A stretch of DNA of 43,943 nt from Acidobacteriaceae bacterium (GCA_003132445.1 PKXU01000105.1:68004-111946); one strand, 5' to 3'; positions 8,940 through 16,769 are shown, counted from the first letter of the stretch. Made by a program: numbers and translations. The notes: a model not told the origin generated them from the letters alone.

Positions 8940-9250
8940 CGTCCCTTCTCCGTGATGTTCGCAAAATGTACGGAAGCGACAGACCTCGCTCTCCGCTTGC
9001 TTTATTTAGATGATGCCACTCAGACTTTCGATGAAAGTAATGCCACTGCCACGCTCCGCCGTCTCCAAACGCCCGGCAATCGTAAGCCGCGAAGCGGCGA
9101 AAGAATGCAGCCCACAGCCTGCCCTGAGCGTGTCGAAGGGACGCAAGCCGTGGGTGAGCAAGGCCAAGCGCAGAGCCAGCCCCGGAGGGGCGAAAGAAAC
9201 CCAAGACTCACGAAAGAGCAAAAGCCATCTGCCATGTCATACGCCAGAAT
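8940..9250. other. intergenic stretch, no gene seen
   Basis: I see no supportable gene. At about 9119-9140 there is a stretch (CCTGAGCGTGTCGAAGGGA) resembling one arm of the intergenic repeats elsewhere in the window. The frames here lack ribosome binding sites and family resemblance. Confidence 0.5.
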
Positions 9251-10303
9251 CTAAGGCTCGTGGTTCACTGCGGCAAGCACACCCGCCTTCCGCAAAATTT
9301 TCCGCGCCAATCCCGTAAGCGCAACCCGCCCCAACCGCTCCGCGGCAAACCACTCACCACAAATCGCCGCAGGCGCCGACGCGCGCCACACTCGCACCGT
9401 ATAATCCGTCACCGTGATTGAGTGTTTGAGCGTGAAGTAACTCTCCGAACTGTCGCTGCGTGTTGCCTTTGGGTGGCGCAGCGCTTTCAGCGCTGCGATT
9501 TTGCCCGCCCCAGTGGACGGGGCTTTAGCCCCTGAGGGACCCGAGACCTCCGGCAACTCCCACATCCCCGCCATCAGCCGCGCATCTCGCGCCCGCTGCA
9601 CCAGAAACACCGCATCATCGCGACAATCCAGCGCATAATGAATCTCCCGCTTCCGCTGCCGCGCACTCTTCACCGCTCCAGACAATTCCCCGCGCGTAGC
9701 GCACAATTCGACGACTGGACACGCCAAACACGCCGGCGCCCGCGGCGTGCACACCGTCGCTCCCAACTCCATCATCGCCTGATTAAAATCTCCCGGACGA
9801 TCGCGATCCAGCAACTCCTCAGCCGCAATCCACAGCTCCGCACTCGCCATCGCGCGCCCCGAAACCCGCCGCAGCACCCGCTCCACATTCCCATCCACCA
9901 CCGCCGCGCGCTCCCCAAAGGCAATGCTGGCAATAGCCGCCGCCGTATACCGCCCCACTCCCGGCAACTCCCGCAACTCTTCTGCGCTCGCCGGAAACGC
10001 GCCGCGCGATGCGATCAACTTCGCCGCCGCATGCATCATCCGCGCCCGCCGGTAATATCCCAGGCCGCTCCACGCCGCCAGCACCGAAGATTCCCGCGCC
10101 CGCGCCAGCTTTTCCACCGTCGGAAATCGCCGCAAAAATTCGTGATAATGCGCAATTACCGCCGCCACCCGTGTCTGCTGCAGCATGATCTCCGACACCC
10201 ACACCCGATACGGATCGCAGCTCTCCCTCCACGGCAACTCGCGCGCATGCCGCCCATACCACATCAAAAGAAGTTTTCGGAAATGTTCCGGTGAAAACCG
10301 CAA
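9251..10303 (-). CDS. mutY: A/G-specific adenine glycosylase MutY
   Basis: MutY removes adenine mispaired with 8-oxoguanine, a base-excision repair step. The 350-residue protein has the HhH-GPD core with catalytic E38 (SEIMLQQT), helix-hairpin-helix LPGVGRYTA, catalytic D137 (VVDGNV), and the iron-sulfur cysteines C185, C192, C195 and C201 with the canonical C-x6-C-x2-C-x5-C spacing. A C-terminal NUDIX-like 8-oxoG recognition domain follows. Residues about 256-282 are an unusual insert after MWELPEVSG, encoded by two palindromic repeats, and the family sequence resumes at YFTLKHSITVTDY. The start is TTG at 10303 with AGGA seven bases upstream; that AGGA overlaps the stop codon of vapC, so the gene is the last of a vapB-vapC-mutY operon. 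Confidence 0.95.
   Translation of the reverse strand: MRFSPEHFRKLLLMWYGRHARELPWRESCDPYRVWVSEIMLQQTRVAAVIAHYHEFLRRFPTVEKLARARESSVLAAWSGLGYYRRARMMHAAAKLIASRGAFPASAEELRELPGVGRYTAAAIASIAFGERAAVVDGNVERVLRRVSGRAMASAELWIAAEELLDRDRPGDFNQAMMELGATVCTPRAPACLACPVVELCATRGELSGAVKSARQRKREIHYALDCRDDAVFLVQRARDARLMAGMWELPEVSGPSGAKAPSTGAGKIAALKALRHPKATRSDSSESYFTLKHSITVTDYTVRVWRASAPAAICGEWFAAERLGRVALTGLARKILRKAGVLAAVNHEP
9471..9532. repeat. two palindromic repeats inside mutY
   Basis: The palindrome at 9477-9497 (CGCAGCGCTTTCAGCGCTGCG is its 21-nt span; arms CGCAGCGC/GCGCTGCG) is preceded by GGGTGG at 9471. The reverse complement of 9471-9497 is found in pheT at 21430-21455 with a one-base loop difference. A second hairpin, GGGGC-TTTA-GCCCC, lies at 9519-9532. 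Both are read through in frame. Confidence 0.85.
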
Positions 10304-10312
10304 GATATGTTC

Positions 10313-10753
10313 CTAGGCCAAACCCAGCGCCACAAACGGATTTCGAATCCTCACAGTCCCGTACATACGCCCATGCTCAAAATCTTCCGAAAGAATCTCA
10401 TGCAACCCATAATGCTCCGCATAGGCCCACAGATGGGCATCGAACCACGAAAGCTGATATGCCGCCATCCCGCGCAGCGCCATCCGAAAAACATGCTCAT
10501 TGGGATAGAGCACCGGAAAGTCGGTCATGAAACCCTCGGCTTGCAGAGCGGCTTCCGTCGGTGGCAGTAAAGTAACTCCACGCACGCGCTCGCGTGTGAC
10601 CACCGAGACAAACTCGATCAGGGATTGGTGAGGAATGCGCAGAACCTTCGCAGCGGCTCCCTTGCGCAGCAATTCGCGCGCGGCTGCTCTTTTGGCCACC
10701 GCGCCCGGATCGAAACAATAAACCAGAATATTAGTGTCAACGAGGGAAGCCAC
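10313..10753 (-). CDS. vapC: VapC-type PIN-domain toxin
   Basis: The 146-residue PIN-domain ribonuclease shows the acidic Mg-binding site: D6 in SLVDTNILVY, E in QSLIEFVSVV, D in WFDAHLWAYAE and D in SEDFEHG. It is the toxin of a type II toxin-antitoxin pair and would cut RNA when freed from its antitoxin. I chose the GTG at 10753 because GAGAGGG lies seven bases upstream and it gives the typical VapC opening; an in-frame ATG at 10771 is the alternative. Either way it overlaps the end of the upstream vapB (stop near 10737), typical of translational coupling. The frame is open further upstream to 10891, but that region is vapB in another frame. Confidence 0.9.
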   Translation of the reverse strand: MASLVDTNILVYCFDPGAVAKRAAARELLRKGAAAKVLRIPHQSLIEFVSVVTRERVRGVTLLPPTEAALQAEGFMTDFPVLYPNEHVFRMALRGMAAYQLSWFDAHLWAYAEHYGLHEILSEDFEHGRMYGTVRIRNPFVALGLA

Positions 10754-11072
10754 GAGGTAGCCCTCTCTCATCGTCGTACAGTTCTTCACGCGTCCACCCG
10801 CGATTCTCGCGAGTGATGCGCGTGCCCTTTGCTTTCGCCTCCGCCGATTGCTTCGCCTGAAGTTTATCGATACGCGCCATGTTGGCGTCAAAAAGCGCCA
10901 GCTTTTCCTCAGTCGTCAGCTCGTGCCCACCCTTCGCCTTTCGCCGGACCAGCTGGATGCGAATGCTTTCCCCCGCTGGAACCCACTCCAACTCATCGCC
11001 CGGCCGAATGCCGTACTGATCAGCAATCGCCTTAGGCACCGTCAGCTGTAGCTTAGAAGTGACCTTCCCCAT
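10737..11072 (-). CDS. vapB: AbrB/SpoVT-type antitoxin (VapB)
   Basis: The 111-residue protein has an N-terminal swapped-hairpin AbrB domain (KVTSKLQLTVPKAIADQYGIRPGDELEWVP), which binds operator DNA. The charged, helical C-terminal half (TTEEKLALFDANMARI, then GWTREELYDDERGLP) is expected to wrap the VapC toxin. It is the first gene of the vapB-vapC-mutY operon. VapB-VapC complexes normally repress their own promoter; a perfect inverted repeat at 11087-11101, 15 bp before the ATG, is a good operator candidate. The ribosome binding site (AAGGA) is very close to the ATG. Confidence 0.88.
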   Translation of the reverse strand: MGKVTSKLQLTVPKAIADQYGIRPGDELEWVPAGESIRIQLVRRKAKGGHELTTEEKLALFDANMARIDKLQAKQSAEAKAKGTRITRENRGWTREELYDDERGLPRGFPR

Positions 11073-11086
11073 TTCCTTACTATATC

Positions 11087-11101
11087 AAGGATGGAATCCT
11101 T
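11087..11101 (-). promoter_or_regulatory. inverted repeat, likely VapB operator
   Basis: AAGGAT-GGA-ATCCTT is a perfect 6-bp inverted repeat with a 3-bp spacer, 15 bp upstream of the vapB start. Antitoxins with AbrB folds bind such palindromes over their promoters. The role is inferred from position and symmetry only. Confidence 0.45.
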
Positions 11102-11329
11102 ACCGCAATCCAGACATTCAATTGACTATGTGGAGACAGCCGCCCTGGCTGTCTGTCGAGCCCAGCGCGACGCCTTTGACTCAGTAGTAGTGGCGAAATG
11201 TGACTCTTCGGCCACTACCTTTGACTCTAACTTCCATTGACCCCCACCCCAACTCACGAAATAATAGTCCAGCCTGGCATCCGCATCTCAGCGTGGACCC
11301 ATTCACGCCACTACATCGCGAGGGACATC

Positions 11330-11557
11330 ATGACCGACTTCAACCGCAAGGTCGAAGACGCCTCGGCGCGCGTCAGCCAAACCATCGGCACCGCCGCCGA
11401 ACGTCTGGAAAAAGAGATTCCCGAGTTCATCAAATATCTCAACGACGAGGTCGTCCCCGCCGTCCGCACCCATTCCACTCGAGCCCTGCGCGTGGCCTCC
11501 AAAAAACTCACCGAGTTTGCCGACTACATGGAAAAGCACGAGCACCCGCCGAAATAA
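11330..11557 (+). CDS. small helical protein of unknown function
   Basis: This 75-residue charged protein is probably all alpha-helical (FNRKVEDASARVSQTIGTAAERLEKEIPEF...), without membrane segment or signal. The pattern resembles small apolipophorin-like or phasin-like helical proteins, but I do not recognise the family. The ATG at 11330 has GAGGG six bases upstream. The frame is open back to 11237, but nothing supports that longer start. It is followed after 8 nt by rlpA on the same strand, so the two are probably cotranscribed. Confidence 0.7.
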   Translation: MTDFNRKVEDASARVSQTIGTAAERLEKEIPEFIKYLNDEVVPAVRTHSTRALRVASKKLTEFADYMEKHEHPPK

Positions 11558-11565
11558 CCAGCCCG

Positions 11566-12375
11566 GTGCGAATCGCAGCAACGCCACACCGCATCCGCGT
11601 CATCCACTTTGCCATGCTATTTTTTGTTCTGATCGCGATTCTTTTTCTCAGCGCCTGCGGCCAACCCAAAGCCGCCCGCGTCGATGTTCCCTCACCCCCG
11701 CCGCCCATAAATACAGACGCTTCCACTCACCCGTCAGCCAATCTCCCAAACTCCAAAACCATCCCGAATCCCAAGCCAGACGCCACCTCCGACCTGGCTG
11801 AGCCGACCCTCCCGCCACACGCCCATCCCTTAGCTACCGAAACCGGACTCGCCAGTTGGTACGGCCCTCCCTACCACAACCGTCGCGGATCCAACGGCGA
11901 GGTCTACAACATGCACGCCATGACCGCCGCCCATCGCACCTATCCGCTCGGTTCCATCGTCCGCGTCACCAATCTCAAGACCGGACACACCGCCCTCATC
12001 CGCATCACCGACCGCGGCCCGTTTATTCCCGGACGCATTCTCGATCTTTCCCTCGCCGCCGCTAAAAAAATCGACGTCTACCAACCCGGCGTCGCCGAAG
12101 TGAAAGTCGAATTAATGCAATCTGGCGCATCCCCCGATTCACCCGGAAAATGGGCTGTCCAAATCGGCGGATTCCCACACGAAACCCAGGCCGCCAAACT
12201 GTCCGATCACCTCAAGCGCCGCTACCACACCGCCAAAGTTCAAACCTTCCCCAGCCCCGCCGGCGACTGGTGGATACGCATCCGCGTCCCCGACGACGAC
12301 CACATCCGTGCCCAAAAATTAGCCGCCGAAACCCAAACCCCCGAAGGCGCCGTCTTCCTAGTGCGTTTGGATTAG
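11566..12375 (+). CDS. rlpA: RlpA-like septal ring lytic transglycosylase lipoprotein
   Basis: RlpA is an outer-membrane lipoprotein that cleaves denuded peptidoglycan strands at the division septum. The 269-residue product has a lipoprotein signal with lipobox LSAC, a Pro-rich linker, the double-psi beta-barrel (GLASWYG, then TNLKTGHTALIRITDRGPFIPGRILDLS with the conserved TDRGPF) and a C-terminal SPOR domain (GKWAVQIGGF... onward) that binds denuded glycan. The start is uncertain. GTG at 11566 gives a positively charged n-region before the hydrophobic stretch; the ATG at 11614 would leave a signal without charge. The open frame continues to 11200, but that part overlaps the small gene upstream. 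Confidence 0.9.
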   Translation: MRIAATPHRIRVIHFAMLFFVLIAILFLSACGQPKAARVDVPSPPPPINTDASTHPSANLPNSKTIPNPKPDATSDLAEPTLPPHAHPLATETGLASWYGPPYHNRRGSNGEVYNMHAMTAAHRTYPLGSIVRVTNLKTGHTALIRITDRGPFIPGRILDLSLAAAKKIDVYQPGVAEVKVELMQSGASPDSPGKWAVQIGGFPHETQAAKLSDHLKRRYHTAKVQTFPSPAGDWWIRIRVPDDDHIRAQKLAAETQTPEGAVFLVRLD

Positions 12376-12414
12376 TCCGCCTCGACTAAGAAAACGCCGG
12401 GACGCGCAGACGGA

Positions 12415-12676
12415 ACGTGGAAGAGCGGCCCTTCAGGGCCGCGTAAAGGCATATCAAATCAAGACGGGCTTCAGCCCGCGGACTAATGTGGGGCGGGCAC
12501 CCTGCCCGCCGCTTTTGACTTTCGTTCGGACCACAACGAGAGTATCCAGACCACCACGACACGGGAAGGCCCAGCCTTCGCAATAAAGTTTTTGACCTTG
12601 CCTGCATCACGAACCGGGAAGGGCACGACTTCAGTCGTGCCACCAAACCCCAAAAATGACTCGCGGCTTCAGCCGC
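12415..12676. repeat. cluster of REP-like palindromes
   Basis: At least five hairpins lie in the rlpA-HIT gap: 12415-12444 (CGTGGAAGAGCGGCC...GGCCGCGT, shared with the redoxin gene), 12463-12478 (ACGGGC-TTCA-GCCCG), 12491-12510 (GGGCGGGCACCCTGCCCGCC), 12622-12641 (GGCACGAC-TTCA-GTCGTGCC) and 12663-12676 (GCGGC-TTCA-GCCGC). The 12376-12740 gap holds no gene I can support. Confidence 0.85.
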
Positions 12677-12740
12677 TGGGCTGACAATCCTCCCGCCGCA
12701 ATGCTATCGTTTCCTCAGATAAGTCCCGAGCGAACTCCCC

Positions 12741-13088
12741 ATGACCGATCCCCACTGCCTCTTCTGCCGCATCATCGCCGGCGAAATCCCCGCCAAAAAA
12801 ATCCACGAGGACGCCCACGTCTTCGCCTTCGAAGACATCAACCCGCAAGCCCCCACGCACGTCCTCATCATCCCCAAAAGACATTTCGCCGGACTCAAAG
12901 AAGCCCAGGCAGAAGACGCCGAAATCATCGGCCGCTGCCATCTCGCCGCCGCCCAAATCGCCCGCCAGCGCAACATCGAACACGGATACCGCACCGTCCT
13001 CAACGTCGGCCCCGGCGCCGGCCAATCCGTCTTCCATCTCCACGTCCACCTCCTCGGCGGCCGCCCCCTAACCTGGCCCCCAGGATAG
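12741..13088 (+). CDS. HIT-family (histidine triad) nucleotide-binding protein
   Basis: The 115-residue protein is a standard-length Hint-type HIT protein. It has the N-terminal CLFCRIIAGEIPAKK motif, with the C-x2-C pair found in zinc-binding Hint proteins, and the catalytic histidine triad HLHVHLL near the C-terminus. HIT enzymes hydrolyse nucleoside phosphoramidates such as AMP-lysine or AMP-morpholidate; the physiological substrate is not defined by sequence. It stands alone, with repeats on both sides. Confidence 0.93.
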   Translation: MTDPHCLFCRIIAGEIPAKKIHEDAHVFAFEDINPQAPTHVLIIPKRHFAGLKEAQAEDAEIIGRCHLAAAQIARQRNIEHGYRTVLNVGPGAGQSVFHLHVHLLGGRPLTWPPG

Positions 13089-13121
13089 TGTCAAGGCACA
13101 TCCACACTCGCCCAAACAAGC

Positions 13122-13184
13122 TGTCGTGTTGAGCGAAGCAGGAGAAGCGCGAAGCGATTCTCACGCGCAATCGAAACATCCCTA
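13122..13184. repeat. intergenic repeat, family B
   Basis: The element has outer arms like TTGAGCGAAGC and TCGAAACATCCCTAC around AAGCGCGAAGCGATTCTC. Related copies are at 16546-16609, 24059-24125 and 27480-27542. It lies between the HIT gene and the broken PD-(D/E)XK gene. Confidence 0.75.
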
Positions 13185-13345
13185 CAACCACAGCGGAGCA
13201 ATGAGACGGATGAATGAATCCCTCCGTGTAACCCTGTGTCCTCTGAGATTTTGGCGTCCCAAGATCCAAGTCCCGCCTTGCCGAAGAGAAACTGCCTTCA
13301 ACCACGCAGTCTCTCCAGGAGATCTCCAGCAGCGGGACTGTGATT

Positions 13346-13796
13346 TCAAGTGCGCTTACGAAAAGACACATTCTTCTTCCCACACTTTCGCAGCAAATGC
13401 CACGCCTCCTCATAGCGCGCATACTTCTGCTTCTTCATTCCCGGAGCCACGCGAATGTTGCTCTTCAACCGCAGCACCACCCGCGCCGGCAGAATAAACC
13501 ACGTCTTCTTCGCCAGCACATAGATTGCAAAAAAGTCCACGTCTTCGATCCGGTAGTAGCGAATCCCCGTTTCTCTTCAAATAGCAGATGTACCCTCCAT
13601 CTCCTCGCGCCACGTCCGTCGACTTCACCTGCACCCGCCGGAACCTTCCTCCGTCCTCCACCGAAACGTCGTACCGGCTCGAATCTCCCCACGGTTTCGA
13701 AACATTAAACTCCAGCTCCGCCGCCCGCATCATAAAAATCAGTTCCACCCATTCGCCGCGTCGCTTGTAAGTTGAGAAATTCTTTTTTTTTCCCAT
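13346..13796 (-). pseudogene. PD-(D/E)XK endonuclease-like gene broken by a frameshift
   Basis: Two reading frames together make one protein of about 150 residues. The first (from the ATG at 13796) has VELIFMMRAAELEFNVSKPWGDSSRYDVSVEDGGRFRRVQVKST, with the nuclease motif D...(V)QVK. The second, in the next frame, continues RYYRIEDVDFFAIYVLAKKTWFILPA and runs to a stop at 13346. Together they match the family known as group I intron-associated PD-(D/E)XK endonucleases. The switch point is near 13565-13570, where one extra base (GGATTCGC) breaks the frame. It is a genuine pseudogene or a sequencing error. No intron is seen. Confidence 0.75.
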
Positions 13797-13804
13797 TCCA
13801 CTCG

Positions 13805-13845
13805 CCCCAAAAAACACAAAAGGCGCATGCCCGCAGGCTGCGCCT
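13805..13845 (-). terminator. putative intrinsic terminator
   Basis: The hairpin arms are AGGCGCA (13821-13827) and TGCGCCT (13839-13845), extended by GCC/GGC inside. On the minus strand it is followed by TTTTGTGTTTTTT. It would end transcripts reading leftward just before the PD-(D/E)XK gene. Confidence 0.55.
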
Positions 13846-14264
13846 TCGAACCTCAGAGGGTTCCCTTCAGAAATTTTAGTCTACATCTCTATTTTACCAA
13901 TTCCACCCAGGGCAACCGGAAAAGTTCCCATCTTTATATTTGCCGTGTAAGCAAGAGGATAGCTGGAATCGCCTCCGTTTGCCCCCTTGACAAAAAACCT
14001 GTGAATTAGCGTGAGAATCGTAAAGCGATTCTCACCGCGTCACCAGGCCGTCATCCCGAAGCGCGGCGTACTTCAGCCGCGTGAGGGATCTCCCATAGAC
14101 ACGACTTCGCTCAGGGCAGGCTTTTCATTCCGCCTGAAAAACGGCTGCACTCAGGATAACTCCGTATATCTGCCAAAAAAATTAAAATTGAGCCACCACT
14201 CTCAAGTCGAGTCTTTGGCCACGCAAACGCCGGAAGACATCCGTCAAATCCTCTCCGGGCGCAT
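13846..14264. other. gap without gene; one strong hairpin
   Basis: I see no gene. A perfect 10-bp hairpin, GTGAGAATCG-TAAAG-CGATTCTCAC, lies at 14011-14035. A further palindromic segment (GAAGCGCGGCGTACTTCAGCCGCG) lies at about 14058-14081. The hairpin contains the GATTCTCA motif of family B repeats, so it is probably a repeat fragment rather than a terminator. Confidence 0.5.
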
Positions 14265-14420
14265 TCACTTCCCGCCCTGCGAGGGGTCCTCTAGCCGCTT
14301 CTCCTTGTGATCCAGCAAATCGTTGAGTTCCTGCACCAGTTTTACGAACTTCTCATGGTTTTGTTCTTTCGCAATTCGCTCACACAGGATGTGCATACGC
14401 TCTCGTTCGTCAGGGGTCAT
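14265..14420 (-). CDS. small charged protein of unknown function
   Basis: The 51-residue, probably helical protein (MTPDERERMHILCERIAKEQ..., then FVKLVQELNDLLDHKEKRL) has a C-terminal Gly/Lys tail. The ATG at 14420 has GAGG five bases upstream. The frame is open up to 14687, but that part reads through repeats. I know of no function; sequence character and ribosome binding site support it as a real gene. Confidence 0.6.
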   Translation of the reverse strand: MTPDERERMHILCERIAKEQNHEKFVKLVQELNDLLDHKEKRLEDPSQGGK

Positions 14421-15181
14421 TGGTCCTCGAAGTGCCGCTCGCCCATGCCAACAGAACCATTCCGGTAGAACATGGGGTGAAGAAAGATGACTAAACCGGG
14501 CTCCAATCCCCGGCACACCTTTAACGACCTCGTTTATCCCACATGATATATGAAGGTCAAGCCCAAAATTCGGAAGCTGTGTAGGGCAAACTACAAAAAT
14601 CAAATTCGGAACATTGTTGATTGATGATTGCTGATTATTGATTGAAAACATCCTACGTGGGCTTTTCAATGAACAATCAGCAATCAAAAATCAACAATTG
14701 GGCGGGTGGCCCGCCATTACTTTTCCCAGACCACTCAAGCGGCTCTTGGTGGCCCACTCAAGTCCGATTTTGGCTTGAGTGGGAATGTTCCGATCTTCTC
14801 ACTCCTGTCACCCAATTCAATCCTGTCATCCCGTCCGTGTAGTGGAGGGACCTGCTGTTGTGACGTTACCCGATTGTGACGGCCCAGGAGCCGGTCCCAC
14901 CCGCCCCGAAAGTTCTCGCATTCTTACGTGAACGCAAGCCGGACGCAGGCCATTTGGAAGAGTCTCCGAAGCCTGCCGGGCATCGCGCCCTTACAAGCAG
15001 CTTGCCCAGCGAGCAAAGATATACTACTATATAGATAGACATACGTGCACATGCGAGATTCCAAAATGCCTGCCCTCCGCCTTCGGGTTCAACTTCGCTG
15101 TCGATGCACACCCATCTCGATTTTGTCTTAAGTGTTTTCAACCGCAATCGACTTGGCTTTGAGCACAGATCCTCCGGATCG
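14421..15181. other. 761-bp gap without gene
   Basis: I see no supportable gene. The stretch holds the long inverted repeat at 14612-14700 and, from about 14700, G+C-variable sequence with no coding character. The upstream region of the GAF-ANTAR gene (about 15000-15180) is somewhat A+T-rich (ATATACTACTATATAGATAG at 15018-15037) and may contain its promoter. Confidence 0.4.
14612..14700. repeat. long imperfect inverted repeat (about 37-bp arms)
   Basis: The left arm 14612-14648 and right arm 14663-14700 are about 85% complementary around a 14-nt spacer. Each arm is built from GATTGATGATTGCTGATT-like short units. It would form a long stem-loop in DNA or RNA, and resembles the 17732-17804 hairpin in composition. 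Confidence 0.8.
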
Positions 15182-15937
15182 ATGCCCACAACCCAAGAAA
15201 ATCATGGAAGGATTGTCACTGTGTATACGCAACAAATGCAGATTGAAACCGACGTTGATTGGATCCATGAAATCGGCACGCATATTGCCCGTGGCGATAC
15301 GTTCGATGAGGCGCTGGCCGCCACCGTGACTTTCGCCATTGCGCTCGTCAATTGCGACCGCTGCTTCATCTACGTCCGGGAAGGCGCAGAACTGGAACTC
15401 TGGGTTTGGAAACATTTGGATCAGGAGGACCCGGCGCGAACGAAAATCCCGCTTGGGCAAGGTTACACGGCCCTGCTGGCGGAACATCGAGTTCCAGTCG
15501 CCACTTCGACCAACGGTCGGAAGCAGTCCGAGGCGAGGATTTTTGATCAATGGTCAACCGATCCTGGCGAGACGTTCGTATCAATACCGTTGCTGGCTCG
15601 CAAGGAATTGGTCGGTGTGATTAATCTTCAGCACCACCGGGCGCGCCGATACAGCCTCCGAGAAGTCAAGTTGCTTTCCAGCGTCGGATGTCTGCTGGGC
15701 GCCGATATCGCTATCTCGCGCTTGGAGAGCCAGAATTCTGACCTGTTGATGGAATTGGAAACACGGAAGCTTGTCGAGCGCGGCAAGGGCATTCTGCAAC
15801 GCGAACTAGGACTCAGCGAACACGAAGCCTTCCTGGCTTTGCAGCGCCAGAGCCAGCAGAAAAAGCGACCGATGAAAGAGATTGCTCAAGCCATCATCTT
15901 GGGGGCTGAAGTAAGGCAGAGCATCGGCCAAAACTGA
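15182..15937 (+). CDS. GAF-ANTAR domain regulator
   Basis: The product is about 251 residues. A GAF sensory domain (about 25-185; DTFDEALAATVTFAIALVNCDRCFIYVREG, then TFVSIPLLARKELVGVINL) is followed by an ANTAR RNA-binding domain (about 195-245; KLVERGKGILQRELGLSEHEAFLALQRQSQQKKRPMKEIAQAI). ANTAR proteins bind paired hexanucleotide-loop hairpins in nascent RNA and prevent termination. GAF fusion suggests control by a small ligand or redox state. The start is uncertain: ATG 15182 and ATG 15236 are both possible and neither has a clear ribosome binding site. The stop is only 9 nt before a tRNA-Cys gene on the same strand. Confidence 0.85.
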   Translation: MPTTQENHGRIVTVYTQQMQIETDVDWIHEIGTHIARGDTFDEALAATVTFAIALVNCDRCFIYVREGAELELWVWKHLDQEDPARTKIPLGQGYTALLAEHRVPVATSTNGRKQSEARIFDQWSTDPGETFVSIPLLARKELVGVINLQHHRARRYSLREVKLLSSVGCLLGADIAISRLESQNSDLLMELETRKLVERGKGILQRELGLSEHEAFLALQRQSQQKKRPMKEIAQAIILGAEVRQSIGQN

Positions 15938-15946
15938 ATAACAAGT

Positions 15947-16020
15947 GGCGCGGTAGCCAAGTGGCAAGGCAGGGGTCTGCAAAACCCTTATCGGCGGTTC
16001 GATTCCGCCCCGCGCCTCCA
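15947..16020 (+). tRNA. tRNA-Cys (anticodon GCA)
   Basis: The cloverleaf can be drawn by eye. The acceptor arm GGCGCGG pairs with CCGCGCC (16010-16016), followed by discriminator T and an encoded CCA (16018-16020). The anticodon stem GGGGT/ACCCT encloses the loop CTGCAAA with anticodon GCA at 15979-15981. The T arm contains GGTTCGATTCC. It begins 9 nt after the GAF-ANTAR stop codon. Confidence 0.95.
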
Positions 16021-16181
16021 AATATTACTGGGAAGCCCCGAATCTTTCCGGGGCGGGTGGCCTTCCTTCATGCCCTCGCTGGACATCGCCACGACAGAGG
16101 GTGCCCCATCCTTGCGTTCTTTGCAAGGGCGGGAACCTCAGGCCTGTACGCTCCGGCGTTTTGAGTCGAGGGCGACGTCGG

Positions 16182-16451
16182 CTAAGCCCCGAATCTCTCC
16201 GCCGCACGGGCCTTAGCCTTGGCGGCTTCTTCTTCGCGATTCTTCGGAGGGGCCGTAGTTTCGAGTGACCGCAGCAGCCGCGACGAAAGCGCAGCCACAT
16301 CTTCTACTGCATCCAGAAATGCCGCTTCATTCGCCTTCGATGGCTTGTTGAACCCCGTAATTTTCCTCACAAACTGCAAAGAAGCAGCCCGAACTTCTTC
16401 CTGCGTCACCGGCGGATCGAAGTTAAAAAGCGTTTTAATATTTCTGCACAT
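16182..16451 (-). CDS. DUF2277 family protein
   Basis: The 89-residue protein begins MCRNIKTLFNFDPPVTQEE and contains LQFVRKITGFNKPSKANEAAF, the hallmark of DUF2277, a small conserved family of unknown function. It ends in a charged helical tail (EEEAAKAKARAAERFGA). The ATG start is at the family's usual position. The last 18 bp of the gene (AAGCCCCGAATCTCTCCG on the plus strand, about 16184-16201) recur with one mismatch at about 16031-16048, just after the tRNA. Confidence 0.9.
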   Translation of the reverse strand: MCRNIKTLFNFDPPVTQEEVRAASLQFVRKITGFNKPSKANEAAFLDAVEDVAALSSRLLRSLETTAPPKNREEEAAKAKARAAERFGA

Positions 16452-16545
16452 AAAAATTCCTCACGTGAAGTCACAAGTTGGAGACATAAGTTGTTACACG
16501 TGCATCGTCACGCCCGCATCATCGAGTCTGCCAGCACAAACCACC

Positions 16546-16609
16546 TTGTCATGCTGAGCGAAGCGGTAAAAGCGCGAAGCGATTCCCCGCGCAGTCGAAG
16601 CATCCCTAC
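16546..16609. repeat. intergenic repeat, family B
   Basis: This copy of the family B element runs from TTGTCATGCTGAGCGAAGC to CAGTCGAAGCATCCCTAC around GCGCGAAGCGATTCCC. The 16452-16779 gap holds no gene; its right end (from about 16735) carries the infC leader. Confidence 0.8.
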
Positions 16610-16769
16610 CGCGACAACTCCCGTCACGACCTCGGAGATGATCGCAGCATCGCCGCGCCATTCCATATTCTCGCGCAACCACGCTCATGAAATCAGAATG
16701 TACAAAATTGCCAGCAAAGCCGCCAAGTTTCCCATGCTATAATTCTTTATTCTCAGTCGTTTAGATCAC

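Noticed and set aside
16034..16051. hairpin after tRNA-Cys as intrinsic terminator
   Set aside because: CCCCG...CGGGG has no T-tract after it, so I do not call it a terminator.
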